Part shown: positions 46,700-57,798 of the stretch, piece by piece
Layout: each line of letters starts with the position of its first letter
Numbering within the stretch: position 1 is the stretch's first letter
DNA from: Triatoma infestans
Taxonomy: Eukaryota > Arthropoda > Insecta > Hemiptera > Reduviidae
NCBI GenBank assembly: GCA_011037195.1
Contig: JAAEAF010000609.1
Location: 249,964-313,963, forward strand
Reading direction: 5' to 3'
Length of the DNA stretch: 64,000 nt
Translations under genes and position numbers: made by a program
Notes under the pieces: generated by a model
What the model was told of the DNA's origin: nothing
Seen by the model: only the letters and a program-made list of their open reading frames with translations
Databases searched by the model: none

Positions 46700-47752
46700 G
46701 TTGATCTCTGCCGCCAATTAACTGCCATTATTGGTAATGAAAATTTTTACTGTCGGTCGAGAATGAATGACCTCTTGGTATATCCAAACGACAGCGACAG
46801 CTACATAAAAGCAATTAAATATCTTCAAGAACACGAATTTGACTTCCATTGTTACCAATTAAATGAAGATAAATGCTATCGGGTTGTAATTAGAGGCCTA
46901 CATCAATCTACCCCAGTAGATGAATTAAAAAGAGAACTATAAAATAAGCAATTTCAGGTACTACGAGTGTACCCAGTCCTGCATCCGAGAACCACAGCAC
47001 CACTCCCTCTCTTCTTTGTCAACTTGGCTAAGAATAAAAACAACAGTGATATTTTCAAATTACAATACGTGTTATATACAAAAATCACTGTGGAAGAGCC
47101 CCGAAGAAGAACAAATATAGCACAGTGTGTCAGATGTCAAGAGTATGGGCACACACGTACTTATTGCCACCATCCTTATAAATGTGTGCGATGTGCTGGA
47201 CCTCACCCTTCCGCTGAATGCCCAAGGCCATTAAACATGCCGGCCACATGCGCCCAGTGTGGTGGAGCGCATCCCGCCAGTTATAAAGGCTGCATCACAC
47301 ATCGCGAGCTGAAAAAACAGCGATACATGAAACAAATTACTGCCCAACAGTTAAACCACGAAAATCAGGCTGTGTTTAGGACACCACCCATCAATGCGAA
47401 TCCCCCCCAGCGTAATTCATCACAACCACCTTTACCGCCAAAACGAGCAACCAGTGAAAATCTCAACCCGGCAGTTCCAGTATCAACCAACCTAGGCTGG
47501 AGACAAAAATCAAGACCAACACTAATCTATGCCCAAATAGCCAGCGCCACAATCAAACCCAATTCGATTCCCATTCCTCCAATAAATCCTACTCCTACAA
47601 TCCCTCCCCCAAATTTTCCTCCGTCTGCTCCTTCAACTGATATCTCTTATCAATTGACCTCATTTTTAAACGATTTCAAATCCTTAATTACCCCCCTTAT
47701 ATCCCTCCTCACCACCTTGGTATCCCGACTCCTACCAAATACTAATCGATGA
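46697..47752 (+). pseudogene. Jockey retrotransposon ORF1 (gag-like), one stop
   Basis: Nucleic-acid-binding protein of a Jockey-type LINE, which packages the RNA into a ribonucleoprotein. The frame is open from about 46697, with a first ATG at 46763, and ends at 47750-47752. A Pre-C2HC domain comes first (DKCYRVVIRGLHQSTPVDEL, about 46868-46927). Three Cys-His knuckles follow: CVRCQEYGHTRTYC (CX2CX4HX4C, about 47126-47167), CVRCAGPHPSAEC (about 47180-47220) and CAQCGGAHPASYKGC (about 47249-47293). The last part is proline-rich and ends in a hydrophobic stretch. One in-frame TAA (46940-46942) breaks the Pre-C2HC region. A shorter frame from 46967 starts only at a GTG. The usual Jockey gag is longer at its N terminus, so the copy is 5'-truncated. 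Its stop overlaps the ORF2 start as ATGA. Confidence 0.9.
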
Positions 47753-50450
47753 ATTCCTTGTCCTCAAAACCTCTCACAGTTCTGCTCTGGAACTCAAACG
47801 GATTATTGACACATAAACATGAACTCGAAATACTACTGAATGACAGAAACATTGATATAGCACTTATCACAGAAACTCACTTGACTGACAGACATCATTT
47901 TCATATAACTGGATACAATACATACTGGCCGGCCACACAGCACAGAGAGCTCAAGGTGGTACTGCTATCCTAGCCTCACATTCCTTATAACACAATCTGC
48001 AATCATTACAATCTACTGACTCCTATCAATCAACCTCAATATCCCTCAAGTTTTTTCCTTTCCCTATCACCATATCAGCAGTATACTGTTCCGCTACATT
48101 TCCCATTTATTATCCCCAAATGAAATCCTTGTTCCAATCCTTTGGACGCCGATTTATTGCTGGAGGAGATTTCAATGCTAAGCACCCGCAATGGGGTAGT
48201 CGGCTTGTCAATTCACGTGGCCGCCTTCTTAACAATCTAATCCATACCGAATGTTGTTCCTTTATATCCCCTGATCATCCTACATACTGGCCGTCAGACC
48301 CAAACCGTGATCCTGATATAGTGGACTTCTTTGTCGCGTCTGGCGTGGGATCCGTTTTCCCATCCGCACAGACCCTAAATGAACTATCCTCTGACCACTC
48401 TCCTGTGCTCCTCACCCTGAATATTACACCTATCCTTAAACCCACGAGACCTTGCCTAATACAAAGTCCTGTCAATTGGAACTACTTCAAAATTTTTCTC
48501 TAAAACTCATTAAATCTTAAAATCTCTCTTAAATCTGCAGACGAAGTTGAAAATGCTGTACAACTCCTTACCAACAGTATCCAACAAGCTATCCAACAAT
48601 CCTCTTCAACCCCTAAAATCCGTTCCTCTCTTCCTAAACAACAACTTCCTAATCATATCCGTTCCCTGATTGCAGCTAAACGGCGTGCAAGGAGGCGTTG
48701 GCAGCGCACCCGATACCCATCCGATAGAAGAACTTTTAACCAATTAACCAATTTTCTGCGTGAGCAATTAATATCCTACCGCTCCTCTCAATATGATAAA
48801 TATTTGGAATCACTTTCCACCGACGACAATTCCCTCTGGTCAGCTACCAGAAAAATCCTAAAATACCACACTATCCCTACGCCCATTCGTTCAGAAGATG
48901 GATCTTGGGTCAGGTGCGACAAAGAAAAATCCGCTTTATTTGCCAATCACTTGGAGAAAACCTTTACACCTCATCCTGACCAAAACAATCCAGCACACAT
49001 AAATCAAGTCATAGAAAATCTAATTATACCTCATCCTCTAGAACCTCCTCCAAAACCTTTTCATCCTTCCGAAGTGAAATCCCTCATTGATCATATCCCT
49101 CTAAAAAAATCCCCAGGGCATGATCTTATTACTTCAGAGATTATCCGCCACCTTCCCCGAAAGGCCATAGTGTTCCTAACCTCAATTTACAACTCTGTAT
49201 TGCGCACCACCCACTTTCCCATTCAATGGAAATATTCCCTAATTACCCTAATTCCCAAGCCTCATAAAAATCCCAGTGACATATCCTCCTATAGACCGAT
49301 TAGTCTCCTCCCCGTGCTATCTAAGATCCTCGAAAAACTACTCCTTAAGCGCATTATCCCAATTCTAGAATCCCAAAATATTATTCCTTATCACCAATTT
49401 GGTTTCCGCTCCCAGCACTCTACCATACAGCAATGCTTCAGAGTCGTGGACAAAATATCCTCTGCTTTAGAAAAAAAGAGTTTCTGCCTGGTTGCCTTCC
49501 TGCACGTAACTCAGGCTTTCGACAGGGTATGGCATCCAGGGCTGTTATATAAACTAAAGCAATTCCTTCCTACCCCATATTACCAAATCCTTCAGTCCTA
49601 TCTGACGGATCGCTACTTCAGAGTTAGGTGCGGCATTGAGTTCTCCGATATCAAAGCCATTCACGCCGGAGTTCCGCAAGTAAGCATCCTTGGCCCTGTT
49701 TTGTACACGGAATTCACTGCTGATATTCCCACACATCCAGAAACCCTGATCACAACCTATGCAGATGATACTGCAATATTATCTACAAATCCTAATCCTG
49801 CTCAAACTTCCTCACATATCCAAGAACACCTTGACCTCATCTCTTCTTGGTGCAAAAAATGGAAAATAAGACTTAATGAAGACAAATGCCAACAGATTAC
49901 TTTCACTTTACGTAGACAAACCTGCCCTCCCGTACGTATCAACAACAAAAAAATACCGACTTCCACGCAAGTACGCTACCTAGGACTGTATTTAGACAGT
50001 CGACTTACATGGAACCCTCATACGAGACTGAAAAGACAAGAATTAAATAGACGTTATGGACAACTACGAAGACTGCTTGGACGGAGATCAACCATAAAGG
50101 TACAAAACAAACTGACTTTATACAAAACATTGATGAGACCTGTCTGGACCTACGGAGCTGAACTGTGGGGCTCCGCGAAACAATCCAACATCCAGAGAAT
50201 CCAATCCTTTCAATCTAAAGTCCTTCGCCATATTGTAAACGCTCCCTATTATGTCTCAAATTCAACTCTCCACAAAGTCCTCAATATCCCTTTCGTTAAC
50301 AAGCTAATCCATACACGCTTCCTTAATTTCCACAATAATCTTCAGATTCATCCCAATCCCACCGCACAAACCCTATCATCTTCCACCCATCCCGACAATC
50401 CTCCACGTCGCTTGAAACGACGTTGGCCACGCGACCTCCTAAATACCTAG
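47749..50450 (+). pseudogene. Jockey retrotransposon ORF2 (endonuclease + reverse transcriptase), broken
   Basis: Polyprotein that nicks target DNA and reverse-transcribes the element RNA. It starts ATG at 47749, overlapping ORF1 by four bases. An APE-type endonuclease comes first: LLWNSNGLL, ALITETHL, GGDFNAKHPQWGS (about 48174-48212) and LSSDHSPVLL (about 48388-48417). Reverse transcriptase follows: SYRPISLLPVLSKILEKLL (about 49290-49345), AFDRVWHPGL (about 49515), TYADDTAIL with YADD at 49758-49769, and the thumb VRYLGLYLDSRLTWNPHT. The C terminus ends RRLKRRWPRD; there is no RNase H, as usual for Jockey. Lesions: a 2-base insertion in agagag at about 47945-47950, TAA at 47988-47990 and TAA at 48501-48503. 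The motif A aspartate is replaced by His (CAC at 49503-49505, LHVTQAFD), and VPQVS replaces the usual PQGS. From 48504 the frame is open to the end. The element cannot move on its own. Confidence 0.92.
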
Positions 50451-50625
50451 CTTCCTTTTCATTCCCTGAGAGTTCCAGCATTGGTTGGCTCCTCTCAACA
50501 TGCCTCTCTGATTGTGGCGTTGAGTCCTAGGGGATTCAGTGCATTGACACGAAATTCACATTTACATGATGTATATATGTACAGGTTGTAAATAAATTTA
50601 ATAAAGGAGAAAAAAAAAAAAAAAT
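50451..50625 (+). other. Jockey 3' UTR, polyadenylation signals and poly(A)
   Basis: A short 3' UTR after the ORF2 stop, with AATAAA-type signals at about 50591 and 50601 and a run of 15 A at about 50610-50624. This marks the 3' end of the retrotransposon. I did not find a convincing TSD. Confidence 0.8.
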
Positions 50626-50639
50626 ATTTTATTTATATA

Positions 50640-52150
50640 TTTTTAATTGAAAAAAAAATGATAAAAAAGAGAAATTTTACAACGGCTTAAAACAATGTTA
50701 GGTATAAACATTTATAATGATAACAATAGATATATATTAACAATAGTTGTTAGGAGTTTACCTGTAGCTAAAAAATGCAAGTCACGTCCAAATATGGTAT
50801 GGGAAAAAATATAAACTTGAAAGTCTGCGAGTGATTTGCACGGTATATAATATGGAAGATATGTTTATACGAGCTCAATTTATTATTTTATATCTTTGTA
50901 GTAAAAAACATTAAATATATTTAAATCTACACTGAAAAGAATACATTACTGTTACGTGAGATGCTGAATACGTATAGCTAGAATGAGACGGGGATTAGTC
51001 CTAACAGCTTACACTCACTGCGTCCCATAAGGATCTACACTGACTTCCCTATTTAACTGAAGAAGTATCATGAATCAAAGCATAATATGTAAGTCTAGTC
51101 CAAACAAACAAGCTTCAAAGACGCCTAGTATAATAACTCGTTGCCGAGGCTGATTCAATGCTTGGAGGAATTTCACTCTAATTGATACCAAGCAACAAAA
51201 TCTGCAATTACTCATGTGATTTCTAAACCCATGCTTGACCTATATTTAATCTTAAAGCACCGTCGTACTGGTGAGCGATCTGGCCTAAGTTTTTGAAAGG
51301 AGTAAATTAGGGCTTGTCTTAGGCAGTTTTATTCTTTCATTAGGTCGATGCTTTATTGTCTAGCCAGGCTGTAATGACTGATTTAGTGATGATACATGCT
51401 GCAGAAGGAAGTGCGGTGTATCATTCTTAAAACAGTTAGTCTGCTTTTTCATTAACCACACACCTAATGCCCTAGATATACTAGGACAAAATGAGCTCGT
51501 TGGAATTACCTTCCTCAGTGATATTACCTTCCTTGGATTGTAGTTGTACGTTGCAGAAGTAACTTTTGGCATTTTCCAAGTTAAGTGTACTTCTTTTGTT
51601 TATGTTAAATTTACTTTTTTACTTTTACTTGTAATGTCCCAGGTTCGTAGCAGGATACGTACAGTAATAATTAATTAGTTATTGGTTACAAATATTGCTT
51701 TGATTTCTGCATAGGATCCAGTAAAGATGTTCGGATGTTCTAGCTGTCATGGTTGTACTTTTTGTATAACAGTGGTACAAGCACAATTCCTTGCGAATCT
51801 TCAGCCTCAATGAGATGATATCGAATAAAATTCAATCAACACTAATTTAACTACATCAATAATTTATTTTGTTTAGATTTATAAAGTTATTTAATATTAG
51901 TGATATAACATAAATAAGCATGCTAAGACGGATAAAATTCCAGATGTTATCCAGCATTTTGGAACCAATCAGATATCCGATAAACAAGCCCTCCTAACTG
52001 GAAGTGTCACTTTAATAAGTGGTTCTTTAGTTTATTACGATTTCCTCTAAACGGCTTCAACGTTTTCTTTTAATTGATATATTATTAAGGAAAAAATTTG
52101 AACTATCATTTATATTTGGAACAATTTTCTGTGAAATATTAGTAAATACT
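50640..52150. other. No recognised gene; trace of family C
   Basis: Unique-looking AT-rich sequence. The open frame at 51360-51572 (minus) has no domain. At 51990-52130 aactggaagtgtcacttta and tttattacgatttcctct are weak family C similarity. Confidence 0.45.
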
Positions 52151-52154
52151 ATTA

Positions 52155-52393
52155 AGGGAAGGGAATTAGCTCAGTGGTTAGCGCACTGGACTCCTATGCG
52201 AGGACCCGGGTTCGAGTCCAGTGCTACCCTTAGATTTTTTTCTTCCTAGGAGTCTCTACGGCTCACTGTTCGGTAATGCACAGTGTTGTATGTAGCGAGA
52301 GAAAACTGTCCGGAGTCGGGCAGTGCACTGAGAAGGCATAGGGCGCCAATGACCATGGATGTTGACGCGCCTTAAATTAAAAAAAAAAAAAAT
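52155..52393 (+). mobile_element. SINE-A, full length
   Basis: Head gggaagggaattagctcagt, A box, B box gggttcgagtcc, body with ctacccttagattttttt, ggagtcgggcagtgcactg and an A-run tail after gcgccttaaatt. It is tRNA-derived. The head here is the closest of all copies to a true tRNA, but there is no acceptor-stem pairing or terminator that would make it a tRNA gene. TSD not clear. Confidence 0.8.
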
Positions 52394-52609
52394 CAAGTAG
52401 AATATATAAACCAATCACTATTATTTCCAGGAAGCCCTTAAACATCCAACTATCTAATTTTGAAGAAACTTTGGTCTATTAAAACTATTAAGACTTCAGG
52501 AAATATAAAGTGGGAGTTTCATAACAGTTATTTTAGTTCGCTTTCTTATTTTTTTAAAATAATTAATTTTTTTTTTATTATAAAATGTATGGGGGATACT
52601 ATGTCCACT

Positions 52610-52870
52610 AGCACATACTGTAAGGTATAATAGTATCTAAAGAGAGTATGCGTAGCAGAAAAAGAAAGACAAAATGACCGGACCACTCTCTCGGACTAGA
52701 GTGAAAGAAACAACATAAATATAGCGACAGGAGACAGATTAGAGAACAGTTCATACTACTGAGTTCATCACTACGTGTCATTACCCCTTTTCCACTTATT
52801 AAATTATAGAGTGTTAACCATATTTAGTTAATTCATTTAAACCAGGTCATTTCTCTCCTTCAACAACCCC
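52610..52870 (+). repeat. Diverged family E LTR-like fragment
   Basis: Starts ctgtaaggtataatagtatc and carries the promoter-like cataaatatagcgacagg (52716 region), which matches the family E LTR, then diverges. Low confidence. Confidence 0.4.
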
Positions 52871-52984
52871 ATTAAATAAGGCAAACAAATTCTATTGTAA
52901 ACATGTAAACAGCCCATAGATATTTAAAGTTTTGGATACTTTGCCGTAACCATTTAATAATGAATAAGAAATGATTAGGAACAT

Positions 52985-53290
52985 ATTATCAGAGACATTT
53001 TCCATGGTAACCTACTTCATTTTGTGGTCATCGACCTGTTTCGGACGTTCGCCCATCTTCAGGATGCGTTGGTCAGACAGTGTGATAACACAGACTTGCA
53101 CAGAGCAAATTCAGTTTATATACTGACTGGTCTTTTTAATTGTATTTTAAAACTAAACTCAAACTAGGTCAAAGGAAGGTATGGTCAGCTGGGTGGGAAA
53201 GGAACACAAGTTTGGGTTGTTAAAGGGGCAGATTTTCCTTAAAATGGAAACAACACGTAGGGGTCTAATTTTTAAACTCTGTTGTTGGAG
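52985..53290 (-). mobile_element. PLE terminal segment plus 5' spacer
   Basis: Reverse-oriented terminal segment starting cagagacattttccatgg, with the hammerhead region ggacgttcgcccatcttcag (reverse), to about 53150. It is followed by the spacer also seen at 32.9 kb (aaactaggtcaaaggaagg, aatggaaacaacacgtagg) up to about 53290. It lies 0.9 kb upstream of a PLE endonuclease fragment and could be its 5' end, but the interval between them is low-complexity DNA, so the link is unproven. Confidence 0.65.
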
Positions 53291-53429
53291 GGAGATCCAC
53301 TTGACAATTAAATAATCGGAATAACTTTAAATTAAATTAAATAACGATTCAATCTAACACAATTTAAAATTAAGTGATTAAAATAATAAAATTAAATAGA
53401 CACAAGCATATTAAGCATATTTTATAATA

Positions 53430-53690
53430 TTTATAACTATGTTATATATATGTGCATATATTATTCCATATGTATTACTGTACATACATATACCAAACTA
53501 TACCATACATATACACACATATATATATCACATATATACCTACCATGTGTATGTTGTATATACATATATCATACCTATATATCATGTTATATACCATATT
53601 TATATATTTATATGTATTGTACATATACATATATGATACTTGTATATATACCACATATACATATGCATGCATTCCACTCGATCTTTCACC
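53430..53690. repeat. CATA/TATA-rich microsatellite region
   Basis: A variable array of cat, ata and tac units (for example catatatacctaccatgtg). The open frames in several phases and both strands (Tyr/Ile/His-rich) are artefacts of the repeat. Confidence 0.85.
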
Positions 53691-54050
53691 TCTTTACACA
53701 GCATTCACATTCACTCTCCATTTAAGCACGCATACTTAATTTTTTTTTTAACTAGATTAAAAGTATAATCTGTTTAAGAACTATTTGGTCCATGTATACT
53801 ACTTGTGCTGGTAATTGCGTTTTTATTGTTGTGGGAAGAGGTTTTGAATAGTGGTTCACTGGCAAATTTTGTCTGTTCGTTTATTAAGTTTTGTGCCTTG
53901 TGTTTATATATTTTCGAGTAGTTCTATTATTCGTCGTCGTCCTTTGTGGCCAGAATGTATTAGCTTCATCGTGGTCGTGATGTCATGTTTGTGTTTGTTT
54001 GTTTTTAGGTGATTGGCATAATTTGTCAATTACGGGTGTTACAATTAAGG

Positions 54051-54164
54051 GTGTGAGGGGGTGTGTATTTAAGTGTGTTCGTTAGATGTCTAAGTGCAGC
54101 AAGTTTGTGTTGGGTAGGGTGGTTGGAATTGTGGGATATGATATAAATACACACCTCTCACACC
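54051..54164. repeat. Imperfect 21-bp inverted repeat, about 70-bp loop
   Basis: gtgtgagggggtgtgtattta (54051-54071) pairs with the reverse complement in ataaatacacacctctcacacc (54143-54164), with one mismatch and one offset. It sits immediately upstream of the PLE endonuclease remnant. Confidence 0.55.
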
Positions 54165-54180
54165 CGCGAACACCCAAGGA

Positions 54181-54624
54181 TTGCAGACAATCTACAACAT
54201 AGCTAAGAACAATGGATACAATGCGAATATCGTTAATAAACTCCTCAAACACGAACCACACCAACAAAATAGGACTGTGACAGAAACAACAGACAAATTC
54301 GCCACATTCACATATATTGGAAGCCACACGTACAAACTCATAATTTTTTTCAAAAAACTGGGCATTAAGACATCTTTCAGAACAAACAACAAATTAGGCA
54401 ACACAATTCGCCCTCGTGACGAGTTCGCAGCAGTGGGGTTTACGAGTTGAAATGCCCGGACTGTGACAACGTTTACGTGGGTCAGACTGGCAGAAAAATC
54501 AATCAGGGAACGATTTACCGGACATTTCAGATCATACATAAAGGACACTATTCTGTTGAGGAAATTTACTACAGCCGTCAATGAATCGTATTTAAGCTCG
54601 GCAAATTCATGGCTTAAACTGGAC
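54181..54624 (+). pseudogene. Penelope-like element, GIY-YIG endonuclease fragment
   Basis: C-terminal region of a PLE polyprotein. The first frame (54181-54450) holds IYNIAKNNGYNANIVNKLL and FKKLGIKTSFRTNNKLGN, the linker found between the RT and the endonuclease of PLEs. After a frame change at about 54445, VYELKCPDCDNVYVGQTGR follows, the CxxC plus YxGQTGR core of the GIY-YIG nuclease (in PLEs commonly CxxCxxxYIGxTxR). A second frame change then gives SIRERFTGHFRSYIKD (about 54508-54550) with the conserved Arg and His. The catalytic downstream Glu/Asn region is only partly recognisable. PLEs use this nuclease to open the target. The reverse transcriptase is absent. The minus-strand frame 54192-54581 is a shadow. 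Confidence 0.8.
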
Positions 54625-54629
54625 TAAAA

Positions 54630-55567
54630 TCAGCATTATATCAACATATATTTATAAAATCTAAACAAGCAATCAAGATGTCAGGAAAAGTCTCAATGAC
54701 ATTCAAAAACCTTACTAATACGTAATAACACAACTCTCCAAGAGTTATATCAAGCAACAGCTTCTGGAAATAATCAACTGCCTTCACTCAGCTCTTTGAC
54801 ACAAGCAAGATAGTTCTTTTCAAGCTAGGCTAAACTTACTAACAGAATTGACCACGTAAAAACAAGAGTTCTGATAGGTGCACCGCTCATTAGGCTAAAA
54901 ACACATCAGCCTCAACTATTTTCATTACCACTTTGCAACTCTGTCACAAAATCCCCACTATAAACTCATTCTCCTCACCTAGTTAGCTTAAAATACAATA
55001 TTGTGAGTCTAGTGTCAGAGTGTGTGTATGTGTGTGTGCGTGCGTGTGTTATTTCAATGTCAACGTTCACTATTTCTATTATACTATTACATTGTTTAGG
55101 AATTTAAATTAATTTAAGCATATGCCCACAAAGTTTAATTGTTTATAAAGTGTTATTTACGTATAATGTAAAGAATTTGAATTATAGCGATATAATAAAA
55201 TAATGGTAATATATTCAAAATTACAAATACCAAAAATTGAAGATAAAGTATGTTAATCAAACCAACTTCATCCGCCATATCTAATCGGCAGTTGGATTTA
55301 AAAAAATCTCAACTGAATAAAATAAAAGTGTAAAAGTAATAAATTTGTATTAAGTAATCCCCAAAAAAACATCATTTAGCAATAGAGATTAACATCTAAG
55401 CTGTTTCAATGAAAGGAAGCTTCTTCATCACAAGTTAATTGAGAAGGACATTTGTTTTGGTCTTGTAGAATGCGAAATCTTAAAACTTTCATTAAAATGC
55501 AGTCTTTTAAAAAGTTATGTTTTATAAATAAGTGAAAAAACACTATATATATTATATATATATCTAG
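54630..55567. other. AT-rich sequence, no recognised gene
   Basis: A TG microsatellite near 55018-55050 and otherwise unique-looking DNA. Confidence 0.5.
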
Positions 55568-55635
55568 ATAATATGCCACATAATGGATGTAAGAAGGAGA
55601 GAGAATTTGAGCAATGGATATAGAGTAATAACTAG
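55568..55635 (-). mobile_element. Family E LTR fragment, left of LINE insertion
   Basis: cataatggatgtaagaagga, gagagaatttgagcaatgg and tagagtaataactaga are the reverse complement of the U5-like end of the family E LTR. The LTR resumes at 57176 after the LINE. Confidence 0.6.
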
Positions 55636-55639
55636 AATA

Positions 55640-56835
55640 ATAATAATAATAATAATAATACTAATAATAACAGTCTTTATTCAGATAATTTTTACATATT
55701 ATTTTGCAACAAATATTACTTATCGACATACTTATGGTCAGTGACCGTCTGAGGGGTTGTCAAATTAATGTATTTATCTTTAGTGCAAAAATCCAAATAT
55801 TATTTGATATAACAAAAAAAAAGGAATTAATTTTTATTTATTGAATTATTTTTCTTTTTAAACACAATAACAACTAGGGGTAACTTATACATTAGTAGTT
55901 AAACTGTTGGACACAGAAGTACCTAAATTTCCATGCGTTCATACAAAAATTTATTAAATTTGGCCAGTCTTTGCCATTCAGATGCGAGACAAACTCGTCA
56001 AAACTCAATTCAACCTTTTTCAAAAATTGGACACGGAACTCAGCCAAGATGGGGCAAATAGCCACGAAGTGATAAACATCCTCCACCTCCTTTCTGTTAC
56101 ATAACGAACATAGTGCGACCGCTTGATTGAATGCATATTTATTTAAATATAGCAGCTCCCCTCGCACTTTAAACAGCCAACTGATTCTGTTGGCCGGCAT
56201 ATTACTATATACAAATTTATTACCTGGCGTTAACTGCTTATACAAGGTATATCTGCTACTGTTAGATGCCTTCAATCTAAACTCCGCAACCTTATTCCTC
56301 TGTATCAGATTTATTATTTCAGAAGTGGATACGTCACCACTCAACACTTCACCCAATTCAACATTCATTATATTCTGTGCATATGGCCTGCCACTCTTTA
56401 TACCAAAATACTTTTTTATTTATTATTTCACGAGTTATTATATGAGGATATCTGGAAGACGGTAAATTCAAACACTTTTTCACGTAGTTTAAATGCAGTT
56501 TAAACGTATACAGGAATATTAGATTTAAACCAGTTTCCAAATAAATATTAAAATCTGGTGTGTGTTTAGGCAGCCTGAAACACTTCTTCACAAAATATTT
56601 TAAAACAGTTTCAACACTGTCATATACCCGGAACCCCCACACTTGCGCGCCGTAACACACTATTGTCCGCGAGACAGCTTCAAAAACCTTTAATTTAGAG
56701 GTAAACGGTATTTCTTTATTTGTTAATAACGTATTAAAGGCATTCAGCGCAAATTTCGCGCTTTCTACTTTCTCTTTAAAGTGCTGACCCATTGAGAGTT
56801 TCGATGTCAGAGTGACGCCCAGGTATTTATAGGTA
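55640..56835 (-). pseudogene. LINE family G, 3' segment in sense orientation
   Basis: Minus-strand thumb and C-terminal part of the LINE polyprotein. YKYLGVTLTSKLSMGQHF starts at the junction at about 56830. AQVWGFRVYDSVETV, then YLETGLNLIFLYTFKLHLNY, follow (56358-56792 frame). After a frame change near 56365 come KVRGELLYL, CSLCNRKEVEDVYHFVAICP (zinc-binding Cys/His) and LINFCMNAWKFRYF (55892-56368 frame). The 3' UTR runs down to AATAAA and an ATT-rich tail at about 55640. It is the 3' half of one insertion whose 5' half is inverted at 56836-57175. Confidence 0.85.
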
Positions 56836-57175
56836 TTGAGAACCTATGGCCTGTCGGAGTCTTTTGAAACATCAATGGGTGTAAAGCAGGGATGTTTGTT
56901 GAGCCCTTTACTGTTTTCCCTATTCATCAACGATATCTATGACTATCTGGAGGGTGGTGTTAGAATACAGGGCACTGTGATTAAGGTTTTGGCATATGCG
57001 GATGACCTAGTGCTGTTGGCATCGGATAGCGTCTCACTTCAGAGAATGATAAACTCCCTAGCCGAGTACTGTGGTATGTGGAATTTGGTGATTAATTTGC
57101 GGAAGACCAAAATTATAGTGTTTAGAAATGGGGGACGTCCAGCCAGAAATGAAAAATGGTATTATAATGGAGAGG
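56836..57175 (+). pseudogene. LINE family G, inverted 5' segment (RT)
   Basis: Plus-strand frame with SMGVKQGCLLSPLLFSLFIN (RT motif B), LAYADDLVLLASDSVSLQRM with the catalytic YADD at about 56995-57006, and NLRKTKIIVFRNGGRPA ending WYYNGEE at about 57177. It is opposite in orientation to the 3' segment. It ends a few residues before the point where that segment starts (YKYLGV), so together the two halves make one nearly continuous RT. The upstream RT and endonuclease parts are missing. An imperfect 13-14 bp TSD (aataactagaata at 55627-55639, aataaactagaata at 57176-57189) flanks both halves. Confidence 0.85.
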
Positions 57176-57312
57176 AATAAACTAGAATATATGCTCAAAT
57201 TTCTTCTGGAGAGAGGATGATGTAATGGGATCCGAATCATTAAAGATTCATAGGATTGAAGAGAAGAGAAGCACATTAAATGTATCAAAAGTTAATTACT
57301 CCCATGTTGTAT

Positions 57313-57560
57313 GCAGTTACTTGGGGATTAGCGACCCCACGGGTTACCACAGCTCAGTACTCCACGCACTTCGTCAGAACAGTACAGAATAAACTTAAAT
57401 TACATACACTCGACTCTTCACTCTACAAACTCACTGGCCGGTGATGAGCAGTGTTGTCTGTACCTAGAGAACATTGCTTGGAGGCCGGCAGTGCACTGAG
57501 AAGGCTCCGGGAGCACAATAGATCTTTCAAGTCGCAGTGCTGTAATCCCCTACAACAATC
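57313..57560 (+). mobile_element. Composite SINE-A without tRNA head, in LTR
   Basis: First block: tatgcagttacttgggga, then acgggttaccacagctcag and acagtacagaataaactt. Second block: the SINE-A body, tggccggtgatgagcagtg, ggaggccggcagtgcactg, ctttcaagtcgcagtgc and taatccccta. The same two blocks occur at 60620-61038 with a tRNA-like head between them; here that head is deleted. Confidence 0.65.
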
Positions 57561-57641
57561 TACATTCCAGTAACTCCCCACCTAGGCCCCAGACTAGGAA
57601 GGGATAGATCGATTCATATAAATAGAGCGACAACAGTACAT

Positions 57642-57798
57642 CAGAGACATTTTCCGTCATAGCCTGCTTCATTTTGTGCTCATCGACCGGTTTCGGGCGT
57701 TCGCCCATCTTCAGGATGGATTTTGTCAGACAGTGTGATAACACAGACTTGCCCAGAGCATATTCAGTTTACACACTCACAGTACAGTCAGTTCATAC
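57642..57798 (-). mobile_element. PLE terminal segment, single arm with TSD
   Basis: A 157-bp reverse-oriented terminal segment starting cagagacattttccgtcat and including the full hammerhead-like core, with perfect stem II and GAAA (reverse: tttcgggcgttcgccc). It is flanked by a perfect 12-bp TSD acaacagtacat at 57630-57641 and 57799-57810, and is inserted in the family E LTR. This copy has only one arm. Confidence 0.8.

Noticed and set aside
52160..52235. tRNA gene
   Set aside because: The A and B boxes are good, but the sequence runs on into a SINE body with an A-tail and there is no acceptor-stem pairing. Same for 30540, 37140, 37422, 40877 and 60830.
53430..53740. Small proteins in the CATA repeat
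   Set aside because: Open in several frames and both strands because of repeat composition; only Tyr/Ile/His/Thr, no domain.
54192..54581. 129-residue minus-strand protein
   Set aside because: Mirror of the PLE endonuclease, which is recognisable on the plus strand.
56127..56465. 112-residue plus-strand protein
   Set aside because: Shadow of the LINE coding sequence on the minus strand.
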